This document shows, piece after piece, positions 47,555-59,532 of a stretch of 64,000 nucleotides of DNA. How positions within the stretch are numbered: position 1 is the first letter of the stretch; each line of letters begins with the position of its first letter. Both the position numbers and the translations under genes were made by a program. Source of the DNA: Scilla litardierei (Eukaryota > Streptophyta > Magnoliopsida > Asparagales > Asparagaceae); assembly GCA_030789695.1 (NCBI GenBank), contig CM061139.1, forward strand, positions 197,939,641-198,003,640, read 5' to 3'. Below the pieces are notes generated by a model. The model worked only from the letters and a program-made list of their open reading frames with translations. It was not told where the DNA came from and ran no database searches.

Positions 47555-47559
47555 AATAA
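47555..47559. other. target-site duplication AATAA (right) of element A
   Basis: Identical to 24327-24331. Confidence 0.9.
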
Positions 47560-47817
47560 CCACGCAGTTGCGTGTCTTGTGTTCCTTCATCCCCTTGTGT
47601 ACTTTGAGCTCCCGTTTCGTTGCTTTCTTCGCACTTTTCGATTTTTTCACGCTCTATGGTCCCGAATTCACTCATTTTACTTGAAACGCAACGAATGGAC
47701 TCAAAAAATAAAAAGGAATTAAAAAAGTGCAAAATGGGGCGAAGAAGTAGATAAAATGATATGAAATGCGTTAGAAATGGACGTGAAATATGTATATAAA
47801 GATCACTCATCAGCCAT

Positions 47818-47919
47818 CTTTATAGTCTTTTGTTGATTTTTGATTGTTCTTCATCATCGGATCGTCCGACGATCCTAACTTTCCGCTTGATCGCGCACAA
47901 CATTCCTCGGACCGTCCCA
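47818..47919 (+). repeat. copia 3' LTR, right part (tentative)
   Basis: Follows the minus-strand solo LTR. Weak similarity to the 5' LTR remnant (CGATCCTAACTTTCCG) suggests the copia end lies near CCCA at 47919. Confidence 0.4.
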
Positions 47920-48784
47920 GTTAGAATGGTTTTTTTGTTACTTAAAACAGGAAAAGCAAAAAAAATATATTATCAAACACAAGCTGGACAATATGAGTTG
48001 GGTGAGATATCTAAGTCTAAATAAGGAAGTTTCTTCTGAAACTCAGCGCACACACTTCGTATTTGTTCTTCCATACCTAAAAAAGGTCGAGGGAGAGAGA
48101 AGATACATAGAGAAGACGTTGACGAAGCAGGATAAGGATTACAATTAAATATATATCATAAATTAGGACTAAGTCTCATAAATACAACCAATAGCCAAGA
48201 GTTTTTAGGCTTGCCTTGGGCTTTGAAACGTTCTCAAAGAGTTTGTCTTTCCTCAACACTTGCGCACGCCTCAACATGCATGAACTGAGCATATAGAATG
48301 TTTGCAATGGCTTCTCTCTGTTGACATTGAATTTAAATACTAATTCACCATCTTCGTCTCTGCAAATCTAGGCTGTGAGTTCAAGCTTCAAACATGCATG
48401 CCACGATGAAAGTCGCATGTTACATGAGTTGTTTCCAGGCATCGAGTCACGTGCCATGTGGGGGTGATTTTGAAATCAGAGTATATTGTTAAGCCATAAT
48501 AATGCAAATATGCGTGAAGTATCAGAGATTTCCCCAGCCGAAGTAAACAAAGCCCTTCTTTTTTAAAGTGGCTAGCTCTCGAGCACTAAACAGTATTGTA
48601 TAGAGACTCGGGTTTTGGCTTGATTTGTTGAGATGGCATTCTCAAAGATGAGTTGTTGGAGATATCCAAGTCAATACGAAATGTAGAGCAATTCCATATA
48701 TTCTTGCTTCTCTCACTATACAATCACTTTAATTAACGACACGTCTACCTACCATACAATTGACACTGCTAGAGCTAATCATCC
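47920..48784. other. upstream region of the peroxidase gene
   Basis: Low-copy-looking AT-rich DNA. No element is recognised here, so it probably holds the native promoter. Cis-elements were not assigned. Confidence 0.5.
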
Positions 48785-48792
48785 TTATATAA
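48785..48792 (+). promoter_or_regulatory. TATA box of the peroxidase gene
   Basis: TTATATAA lies about 48 bp before the ATG at 48840. A transcript start about 30 bp downstream would leave a short leader and would exclude the in-frame ATG at 48792, which overlaps the box. Confidence 0.7.
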
Positions 48793-48839
48793 TGAACTCG
48801 GCTCAAACCCACTTCCATCATCGTTTGCCCACCATTAAC

Positions 48840-50072
<1,233 letters not shown>

Positions 50073-50132
50073 CTCATCTGGTCTCCTTTCAATTGTAATG
50101 TTGAAGAATATGCGTGCTTAATTTTTGTTAGA

Positions 50133-50156
50133 ACAATAAATTGTTAAAGCAATAAA
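50133..50156 (+). terminator. polyadenylation signals of the peroxidase gene
   Basis: Two AATAAA words occur about 60 and 80 bp after the stop codon, a usual distance for a plant gene. Confidence 0.6.
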
Positions 50157-50723
50157 TTGATTATGATCTTCTTTTGATTCAAGATATTGTATTGAGAAAT
50201 CGTTGAGTTGAGCATGACATGTGAAGTCCTAATACCGTCCCGTTTTTATATGCAGTTGATTAGTCATTGCATCAAGAGATGTCAACTTACAACCTACCAA
50301 TTCCTTGATCTTTTTTTTAGATATAGCAGTTGACTAATTGATGCAGCTAGAGGAATATCACTGTCATGAAAATTTCAGTACTCTTGTATAAATTTTCAGT
50401 GTTTGTGAAAAGAATAAATGACTGCGTGTCCAAAGAATGAATATCACATGCTGATTGTATAACTCAACTAGGAATAACCCGTGCACATGGCCCACGGTGA
50501 CCTAAGAAAAAACCCACACATATGATGCGGTGTATTCAGCGCAACTAACAAAAAAGAGAGAAGAGAGTGTGTGGATATAGTCGGATGGTAAACGTGGTTA
50601 AATTGCGAAAGAACTATAGGGAGACAGTGCATAAATCCCACACACCAAAGGGGTAGAATGGGGCCAAAGTGAAATGCTCGGAGTTTTCCACAGAGAAGAA
50701 GTTAGTGGGTTTAAAGAGCAAAA
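50157..50723. other. intergenic DNA, nothing recognised
   Basis: AT-rich sequence without coding motifs. Confidence 0.4.
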
Positions 50724-50945
50724 GTGAAGTGTCTGAAACTAGCTCTAGGAGACGGTAACACTGCCTTCTTTCATTGGATGGTCACCATGAAGCGGCGCTA
50801 CAACTTCATTCAAGGCATCTCCATCAATGTATCAACCATCTGCAACGAACGCCGCATTAGGGGAGCTTTTCACAAGCATTTCAAAGATTTATTCGGGAAT
50901 GTTAACCCCAAGAATGATGGCTTGGCAGCTAGGTTCATGTATACG
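50724..50945 (+). pseudogene. LINE (L1-type) ORF2 fragment
   Basis: The block LALGDGNTAFFHWMVTMKRR followed by a downstream F..HFKDLFG segment is the linker between endonuclease and reverse transcriptase typical of plant L1 elements (LGD.NT.FFH). It is cut on the right by element D at 50946 and has no start or polymerase core. Confidence 0.7.
50941..50945. other. target-site duplication ATACG (left) of element D
   Basis: Identical to 61860-61864. Confidence 0.92.
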
Positions 50946-51268
50946 TGTAACGACTGGTTTTTTGTATGATTGGATTATCAGTGTGTTTTGCTTGTGATGG
51001 TGGGTTCTCTCCTTGTGTGGTTTCCATTTCCATAGTTCTCGCTTTCATTCATCTCGTTGAGATTTCCTAGCTTTCGTTTTCATTCCTTTTGATGTGATCT
51101 TCTAGCTTCTTCCTTAGAATCATTGAACCCGGAGTAAGTCACTTGTGACGAGCTTCATATCGATCATATCTTAGCGATAGGTTGATCCTAGAAACCTTAG
51201 AATTCATCCCGGACCTTCGCGCTCCATTTCGAGACTTTTCGTGCACGTTAGTTGGTTAAAGAAGATCA

Positions 51269-51637
51269 ACCGACCGACTAGATTCCAATTTAGTCGGTCA
51301 GGAAATCAACTGGAACCGACTAGTTCATTCAATCAATTATTCTGGAGTTACTGTTTACTCTTAGTCGGTCTAAGAACAACCATCGACCGACTAGATGCTA
51401 AACTAGTCGGTCAGAAATCCTTCTCAGACCGACTAACTCTCATTTCCTTGATCTCTCTCAGAATTCAACCTTTAGTCGGTCAATGAACACTCACCGACCG
51501 ACTAGTTCTCAAACTAGTCGGTTGACAAGCCTTCACAGACCGACTAACTCATAGTCCAGTTTTCCTGAGCGAGCTACTGTTTACTCTTAGTCGGTCCATG
51601 TTGAACGACCGACCGACTAGATCCTCAACTAGTCGGC
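51269..51637. promoter_or_regulatory. RCCGAC/GTCGGY array in D 5' LTR
   Basis: About ten ACCGAC and seven GTCGGT/GTCGGC words in 369 bp, mostly as inverted pairs, ending about 69 bp before TATAAATA at 51706. Spacers between pairs differ from B, but the core words are kept. Confidence 0.7.
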
Positions 51638-51705
51638 ACCAATCCTTCTTTGACTGACTAATCAGCCCAGGAAACCCTAGTTTTGCCCTAGCCGCCACAC
51701 TCTTC

Positions 51706-51713
51706 TATAAATA
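51706..51713 (+). promoter_or_regulatory. TATA box of D 5' LTR
   Basis: TATAAATA in the context TTCTATAAATACGCCCC, matching B. Confidence 0.8.
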
Positions 51714-52359
51714 CGCCCCAAACGTTTTCTTCTTCTTCCTCATCACCCCAAACCCTAATTTCTCCCCCATTGAGCCCCCTTCTTCCCCAAACCATTGATC
51801 CTTCATCCCAAGCTCATCCATCATCATCCAAACCCTCATTTCACATATCATACCTCTCCTCAACCTCAAACCCTCATCAAATCCCCAAAAGCCTCATCCA
51901 AACCCATTTCTCCAGATTTCCTCCATTTCCAGATCTGAGCCGGATCGTTCTTCCGTCGTCGTGGTTCTCGGCGTCGTTCCTCCGCTTCTTCACGGGTAGT
52001 ACTCTTCCTTTAATAATCTCATAACCCACACTTGATATTTGTGAAACCCTAATAAAATGGATCATGAGAAATCGTAGGGTTCGATTGTGAATACGGATTA
52101 GTTACCATTCTAATGTTGTTTTTCCATGACAGTGATCCATTCCCGTAGATAACAAATTTGTGTGATGTGCCTACGTTGATCGTTCTCCTCGGTGCCAGGC
52201 AAGTGAAACTTGCATCTCTTGATTTGGGCCATGTCTTAGGCCATTTACCTTGCTTTAGCGTAAAAGGGACTAGACGGTGAAAGGATAGCCGTCTAGACGC
52301 CATTGATCTAGCTTGACAACGAAGCTTGGTCCGTCACATTCATCATGCTTGTATGTCAC

Positions 52360-52843
52360 ATTTACTTTCCCTAAACGGTACGCGTATTAACTGTTCATGT
52401 CATCCATGCATCCTTAACTGCTATTGCATTTTAACTGTCACGTTTAATTTCAATTAACGGTACGCGAATATGTTCATGTCATTACATTTTGCCTGTCACG
52501 TTTAATTTTCAATTAACGGTACGCGAATATGTTCATGTCATTGCATTTTGCCTGTCACGTTTAAATACAATTAACGGTACGCGAATATCTGCTCATGTCA
52601 TTGCATGCTTGAATACTCATCGTGATTGCGTAGCTTCGCTACATACTCGTACTATTGTTCCGGCTAGGCACCCACCTTGCGTGGGCACCATCCTATGCCA
52701 TTTTCACTTTCTGGCTCGTGTTCCAGAAGACGAGCTCATCACAGCCTGAGGGCATAGGGCGCTCGTTGAGTGATCCCTTGTACTTGACACTTGAACACAG
52801 CCTGAGGGCATAGGGCGCTCGTTGAGTGATCCCTTGTACTTGT
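52360..52843. repeat. tandem repeats in D 5' LTR
   Basis: Four copies of a 58-bp block with TTAACGGTACGCG(A/T)AT and GTTCATGTCAT are followed by two copies of a 56-bp block starting CACAGCCTGAGGGCATAGGG. The first block type is also present twice in B's LTR (7386-7485). Confidence 0.85.
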
Positions 52844-55800
52844 TACTTGACAATACTTGTCACACTTTCCACTTGTACTTGTCCGTGTTTTACTTGTAAA
52901 ACTTGTTATCCATGACATACTTGTTACTTGCTACTTGTACTTTACTTGTCACTTCCATACTATACTTGCCCTACCATGCATCATACTATAACTGCTAGGT
53001 TGTTAGTTTACCTTTCTTTCAGTTTCCTTGCACAAGTCTTTCCAGACTTGCTGACATGTGCCCCTCTCTCTTTTGGGTGTCACATGTTAGACCCAGAGCC
53101 AGAGCTTTGTTACATGGGATATGGTGTTGCTGATGCTGCTGTTTGCTGTGGTGGTGAGTGGACACCAGGGGCCTGTCTTGAAGACCGCTCGTGTTCACTT
53201 CTTTGTTTAGGTTTGCTGTTAGTTGTTGGTGCGTGGCACTTTTGTATGTATGTTATACCTTGTTGGCCATGTTTGGGCCTTAGACTCTTTTTCCTTTAGC
53301 CTGGTGGCTTTTCTGTGATATTGTAATTCATTCAATGGATATTCAGAGATTTCTCTTTTGTCTCTTTCCTTTATTATTATTGTTGTTTCGTTTGCGTTGC
53401 AAGGACCTGCCATATGATAATTTATACGCTTATCAGACTTGGAGTTTCACGGCTTTCAAGTCTGAACGGACCTTCTCACGTCTCGCCTCCACATTTTTGG
53501 GAAGCGGGGCGTGACAGGTTTTGTTGGTGGTCCATGCAGGTCCATTTGCAAATGCGAACTATCGGAACAACGATAATAATTAAAGAATGTCCATTAAACG
53601 AATTAGAACATCCAAATTATAAGCCAGGAGTCTAGGTTTTTAGCGTCCCTATGTCTTAGGTGGCTAATAGACGTGTTAGAGCACCTGTCCCAGCTTGGTA
53701 GGAAATCCATTAGATCAGGACCCTAGCTAGACTTAGATAGACGTCTGTGCTTGCTAGTTAGGAATCCTTGATTGTTAGCTAGACTCCATGTTAGTGATTT
53801 GTTTGATTGTCTTAAGAGTTACCTTAGTGGTTCCTGTCTAGCTCTGGCCATGATAGACTCCTAGGATTTCTTTAGCCGTTCGCTTGGGTTCATCGATTTC
53901 GGGCCCAACAGAACATGATCTTGCTTCTCTTAGAACCTTCCTGAGATCTATATATTCTAGCCCATTAGAAGCTTTAGTGTTAAGGTTCCCTTGGCCTTTA
54001 GTTAACCCGATGATTAGATTCCCCCCTGATTCAATCTTTCCTGGTCACTACACTTTGGTGTTACTGACCGTAGATCTTCATCATGGTTTTCTTGCATCGT
54101 GATTTAGGCGCATTCAATTCACATAAACCACTTCCCTTGTCCTCAATTCACATGACCACCTCATTACAATTATCCTTGACCTTTCAAATGTTTTCCGTTG
54201 CAAATCTTGATTCTTCCAAAGTTATTTTCGATTGCTTTCCTTATTTGAAGTTTCACTCAATTTAAATTTTGTTCTAAACTCCTTTAAATATGTCTCCCTA
54301 AATTTCGATGGAGTTAAAAGTCGTTCTTGAATTTTGAAGACTTTTGGTTGTAATTTTAAAATTACTATCTTGTACTATTTTTCTAACAACGTATCTTTCG
54401 CATTTCGATTTTTAAACTTTATTACTATCATGATGGTTCGATATACCGTCCTTTTTCCTAACTACAAAAAAATTTATTTTAACCACTTATCTTACATACC
54501 TTTAGGGGTATTTTTCCAAACTGAATGGACTTCAACTAATTTTTGTATATATCAATTATAGGTTCGTCGTACTCGTACTTCAAAAGTTTTTTTTATATAC
54601 CAACACGTTCTTTTGGCGAATCCTTATTTCCCTAAAAGTATCTTCGATCTTCTTCTTTCGTTAAGTTTAAATTTGTTCGAAACACTTTTGATATATGTAA
54701 GGTTTCATGCTCCTTCGTCGACTTAAATTATTTATGTTTTTGAATATCGAAACTTGTGTTGAGATTTTTAGATTAGAAGTTAATAATATTTTCAGCATAT
54801 ACTTTCGTATCGATATAAATGTCTTGTTCCTTTTCATATACCAATTTCATTCTGAACCGTATTTATATTTTCCTAACTCGATTCATAATTTCTTTTCTTA
54901 CTTGTGCCATTAAAATTTTATTCGAAAACACCTCGTGCTTACTCTTAATAAACTTTTCAAGTCCCTTTGGACTTCGGCTTTTAGCAAGTCGATTTTATGC
55001 TCAACATTTTCCATATTTCAGATTTTTGTAAAAAAAATTTACTATTTCGAAATCATTCCTGACTTAGACCCTTCATAAAACGGTTTAAAAGTTTTAATAC
55101 TAACTTGATGGGTTTAAATATCCTTTTCTCTTTCCATACTACTAAGATATTATCTTTCCATTCACCATACACACTTTTAAGATAATTTCTAAAATATGAC
55201 TTCAATTATTTTTATATATCGGTACCACGTTCGTTTTGCTCGTACATTAAGATCTTGTATAAATCAATTTTTGTTGGCAAATCCGGATTTCTCTAAAAGT
55301 ATTTTCGATATGGTTTATTTGGAATTTCTCTTCGGTTTTAAAACTTGGAAGCATTTAGCATGGGCCTAAATTTTCACACTATAATTGATCGGATTTCATT
55401 CTTTGAATTTCGAAATTCTTGCCGAAATGTTATATTAAGCTACTGCCGTATAATGTTTTCGAACCTCTCCGTTGCAAATCTCGAACTTTCTGAAAGTATC
55501 TTTTCGACTTCCTTTTTCCTAAGTTTAAATTCGTTCGGAACTTTAATATATATACTTATACCTCATACTCTTTAGTTGACTTAAATTTATTTTTGAATTT
55601 CAAAAGTTTCGACGAGATTTGACTACCGTTTTATGATGCTTTCCAGCCTATACTTTTCATACCTTTTTAAATATCTTATCCCTTTTCACATGTCAATGTA
55701 ATTCTGAGCGTATTTCTGTTTTTCCCCAAATTCGATTTATAAGGTTTTTCCTTTCTTGTTTATGCCGTTCAAATGATTCACCACGCTCCCTTAACATACC

Positions 55801-57536
55801 TTCCAAGTCACACATGATTTTAGCTTTCAACAAACCAAGGATGTGTTCGACATTTTCTCTATTACAATTTTTGGAAAAAAAACAAAAAAATTACGTCTTC
55901 ATAACTTTTCATGATCTAGACCCTCTGTAATCTGGTTTTAAGGCTTATTTACAAATTTTGATAATTTCATTTCTAAATGAATTATTATCTTTCCGTCCTC
56001 CAAACATACTTTAGAATATATTCTAACTAAATAGAATTTCAAATATTTTCATATCCATGCTAGGTCGTTAGCCCGTATGTTAAGAGCTTGTGTAAAACAG
56101 TCTCTTTTTGGCAAATCCTGATTCCTCTAAGAGTAGCTTCAATATTGATTACTTTAAACTTTCCCTGGCTTAAGGATTTTGAAAGCATTCAACCTGAGTT
56201 TAAAATTTTCAATTAATTTAATTTCATTTCAAACTTTGCAAACGTTATTAAGTTACTACCGTGTAATATTTTCTAAACTAGGACCTCAAAATCCGTGTAA
56301 ATGATTTACTTCCTTTTTAATGACTTTATGTAAGCCAATAAACCGTTTTCTCCTATTATGTATATTCGACTCGAACTTATTTCAAACAATTTGTTTTATC
56401 GACCTCTAAATATTTTTATACGAAAAGGGACTCCAACTTTTGAAGTATAACGGTTTTCAAACTTTTCGTATTTTAGAATATGTTAATTACACTATTTTCC
56501 ATGTGTCCTAATGAAGCATCATTACATCATTACATGACCGTTTTCATGCTTTTCGATCCTTCTATTCGTTACGCTTTTGATTTCAATTTCTTTCCTATTG
56601 TCTAGCCCATAGAGCTTGTCGTTGCCTATGTCAACCTCGTTATAGTTTGGTGGGCCCATTAGTTAAGTGGTTATGTCGTCGTAGTGTTGATTTCGTGGTG
56701 TGTATATAGTGGTATGGGTGTTGGCATTTGTGTGTTGTGTGTAGGTAATTTTCTGCTTAAGTATGATGTGATATACGTATGATAACAGAATGATAATTTT
56801 GATTGGTACTACTTGTTTTATGAGATGTCGTATGCGTGTATATCAGGAGGTATACCCGACTATTGCATCTCTTAAACTTGTATGTAGTTGATGTGTTGAT
56901 ATGATGATTATAAATGGATGGATATGGTGTGAAAATATGTGATACGTGGATGTGCATGCCTTCGAGTGGATTGGTATGTGTATGGATACTGTGTTATGTA
57001 TATAAATGTTCTGCAATGATTTGAGTCTCACTCAAGTTTGAGTGGGTATACTCTATGTACTTTGGTATAATTGTATGTGGTGGTGAATAGTGATGGATGA
57101 TGTATGTATGGTGTTTGAGTTGTTTGTGCTTGGTTTTGTTACGCACACGATTGTGGGTGGCTATACCAATATATAGTTATAGGACTAAATGTGAGGTGAA
57201 AATATGGTGAAATATTTGCATGTATTTGAATGACTAAATAAATGTGAAATTATTTTCAAATAAGAGAGGCTTGGTTATTTTCTTATAGTAAGTAATAAGT
57301 GTTTATTGTTGTATAAATATATTGACTATATATATGTGATTGAAATACGTGTATGAAATTGATTGACTATAATAAGTATGAGTGTACTATGTGCGTGAAA
57401 ATATGTGTGTAGTGGTAGTAATATTTGATTCTAGTGTGTGTGTATATATATAAACACTCGAAACGAAAGTACTTGGTTGAATTTATGATGTGATATTGGT
57501 TGAGGGTAGTTACCAGAGCGATTATATATATGTTAG

Positions 57537-57556
57537 AAAGTCCGAGGACGGACTTT
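57537..57556 (+). other. hairpin with AGGA loop upstream of D polypurine tract
   Basis: AAAGTCCG and CGGACTTT form a perfect 8-bp stem around AGGA. Compared with B, the fourth pair is G-C instead of T-A, so both sides changed together. Confidence 0.85.
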
Positions 57557-57563
57557 ATTCTAA

Positions 57564-57574
57564 GGTGGGTAGGA
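57564..57574 (+). promoter_or_regulatory. polypurine tract of element D
   Basis: GGTGGGTAGGA directly precedes the 3' LTR, broken by two T residues compared with B. Confidence 0.75.
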
Positions 57575-57824
57575 TGTAACGACTGGTTTTTTGTATGATT
57601 GGATTATCAGTGTGTTTTGCTTGTGATGGTGGGTTCTCTCCTTGTGTGGTTTCCATTTCCATAGTTCTCGCTTTCATTCATCTCGTTGAGATTTCCTAGC
57701 TTTCGTTTTCATTCCTTTTGATGTGATCTTCTAGCTTCTTCCTTAGAATCATTGAACTCGGAGTAAGTCACTCGTGACGAGCTTCATATCGATCATATCT
57801 TAGCGATAGGTTGATCCTAGAAAC

Positions 57825-59532
57825 TGATGGAAATTGAATTCCACCCCTAAGTAATTTTGATGATGAGCACACCAACTGAATGCTTAGTGTACTAACTACA
57901 CTACACTTTAAGTATACAGATTTTGTGAAGCTCTACTAATACTCCAAGAAGCACGCATCAACGCTCCACGACAAAGACGAACATGGCTAAACTCAAGTGA
58001 TGAAGCTCAAGCTCAAACAAAGCAAGAAGCTCAAAGAGAAGCTCATCTTCACTTCATCAAGTTGATTAAACTGCCGAAGACATGTTCAGAGTCTAGTGTG
58101 AGTGTGTCGTGTCTTTTAGGATATTTGTCAAAGCCATATCAAATAGACAACACACACACAAATGATTTCAAAACAAATCTTTTAACTATCTTCAAAAATA
58201 GTTTTTAAAGAGCTTTTCTAGTCACTTCATAATTCTCGTAGTGAAACTCCACGCACCCTGGAGTTAACTACACTTTTGACTAGACCAACAGGAAAAACTC
58301 CTCTGGGAGTCGACTACCAAGAGTAGGGAGTCGACTACTTCTCAGAGATGAAAATTTCCTAGACTCCTCTGGGAGTCGACTACCTATAGAGGGAGTCGAC
58401 TACGTGCTGGAAATTTTCAGACGTTTTGAATTTGAATTTTAAAATCTTTTGAGCAATTTACTCCGAAATTTTTGGTACAAAAGTCAAACCAAATTTGAAA
58501 TTCAAATCTCAGTTTTTCCCTATAAATAGAGCTTAATTCTTTTGTGAAAACTACAAGATTGAAAAAATCAAAATTTGTAAAAGCTCTTCGTGAATCAAAG
58601 CTCTCAAATTTCTTCTCTCTAGCCAATTTTAATTTCAGTTTTTGATCTTGCAATATTTTTTTTTCAATTCTTTTGAAGATCATATTATTATTTTATTGGC
58701 TAAGTTGTTTTTCAAAATCCTCTCTATTATTTCTCTTTAATTCTATTTGAAGGATTTTTGAAAAAGCTCTAGATCACAAAGAACTTATCTCGTATCTTTG
58801 TGTGATCTAGACTATCATTCTATTAAGCCACTACACAATTGTCTATCTTTTGATTGGCTATAGAATCGGGTGTATTTTCAATCTCTATCATTTATTGTAG
58901 AGTATTGAACAAATCTCTTAATTGTGTTAATTGTTGGAACACTAGACAAGTCTAGTTGTTGCCAGTTGGAAAGTCCTCGGTTTGTGAGGCAAGGGTAAAC
59001 CCTAGACAAGTCTAGGTGTTGTGTTCGGAAATCCTGGTCAAGGCTAGGTCGTTGGAAATCCTAACGAGTGAAGTTAGGTGCTTGTATTTGCCAAGGCAGA
59101 TAGTGGAAATCTCGTACCGGATTGGTCGGGGACTGGACGTACCCGGGTTGTGGGGAACCAGGATAAAAATCCTTGTCTTTGCGCTTGCATTCTCTGTGTT
59201 TTGATTATCTTTACATTTATTCTATCTACAACAAATATCAATTCCATTTCTATACGCTGAGATTTACATCTGTAATCTTATTTGTTCTAACATATACTCT
59301 GGGAGTCGACTACTGCTCATAAGGAGTCGACTACCTGCTGTGAAATTTCGTTGTGCATTGTTAATTATATTGTTGATTAAGAACCAAGCGTAGATCGCTC
59401 TACTTGGTTTCTTAGGCAACATTAGAAGGTTTTGTTTTGTGTTGATTGATTAAAGAACGAAAAAGTTTTATCTTTATACAACACTATTCAACCCCCCCTT
59501 CTAGTGTTGTTTGCCATCCACAGGATCCAACA
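57825..59532 (+). mobile_element. copia-type solo LTR, 1708 bp
   Basis: TGATGGAAATTGAATTCC to CAGGATCCAACA, flanked by GAAAC (57820-57824 and 59533-59537). TATAAATA lies at 58521-58528. The A/T-rich end region with ACAACACTATTCAACCCCCC resembles SIRE/Maximus-type copia LTRs. There is no internal domain. Confidence 0.88.
58305..58404. repeat. GGAGTCGACTAC array in solo LTR
   Basis: Four copies of GGGAGTCGACTAC, with the palindrome AGTCGACT inside, lie about 120 bp before TATAAATA. Two more copies occur at 59292-59331. Confidence 0.85.

Larger units (their letters stand above)
22914..47812 (-). mobile_element. minus-strand Athila-type solo LTR, split by element A
   Basis: Without element A it is about 1.67 kb (22914-24331 plus 47560-47812). 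On the minus strand it starts TGATGAGTGATCTTTATATA and ends TCACGAACA. It contains CGGTGCGCTTGCGGTTA, matching the LTR end region of element A. Flanks are GCAAT and GCCAT, four of five bases alike, so the insertion is old or the left limit is slightly off. Confidence 0.65.
3100..47919 (+). mobile_element. degenerate Ty1/copia element (Cop), host of all nested insertions up to 47.9 kb
   Basis: Order on the plus strand: 5' LTR remnant, initiator-Met primer binding site, integrase, reverse transcriptase, RNase H, tail and 3' LTR. These segments lie at 3100-5171, 17723-18254, 19506-20093, 22154-22913 and 47818-47919. Four later insertions separate them. Removing each insertion with one TSD copy rejoins the copia frame in the right order. 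Gag and protease are not detectable, and the frame has many stops and shifts. The left limit is uncertain; the right limit rests on weak similarity of LTR ends. Confidence 0.7.
50946..53516 (+). repeat. 5' LTR of element D
   Basis: Order as in B: RCCGAC array, TATAAATA, CT-rich leader with AAACCCTAA words, intron-like segment, tandem repeats, CA end. Confidence 0.93.
53517..57574 (+). other. internal domain of D, non-coding
   Basis: The first 120 bp align with B's leader (GGTTTTGTTGGTGGTCCATG). Where B starts gag with ATGGCAGGAAGACG, D has GTGGCTAATAGACG, so the start codon is lost. Similarity ends after about a dozen codons at a TAG. The remaining 3.8 kb is AT-rich with no gag, protease, RT or integrase motif in any frame. 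From about 54200 it is especially T-rich. Confidence 0.8.

Noticed and set aside
48792..48839. Upstream in-frame ATG for the peroxidase
   Set aside because: It overlaps the TATA box and would sit before the expected transcript start; the ATG at 48840 begins directly with the signal peptide.
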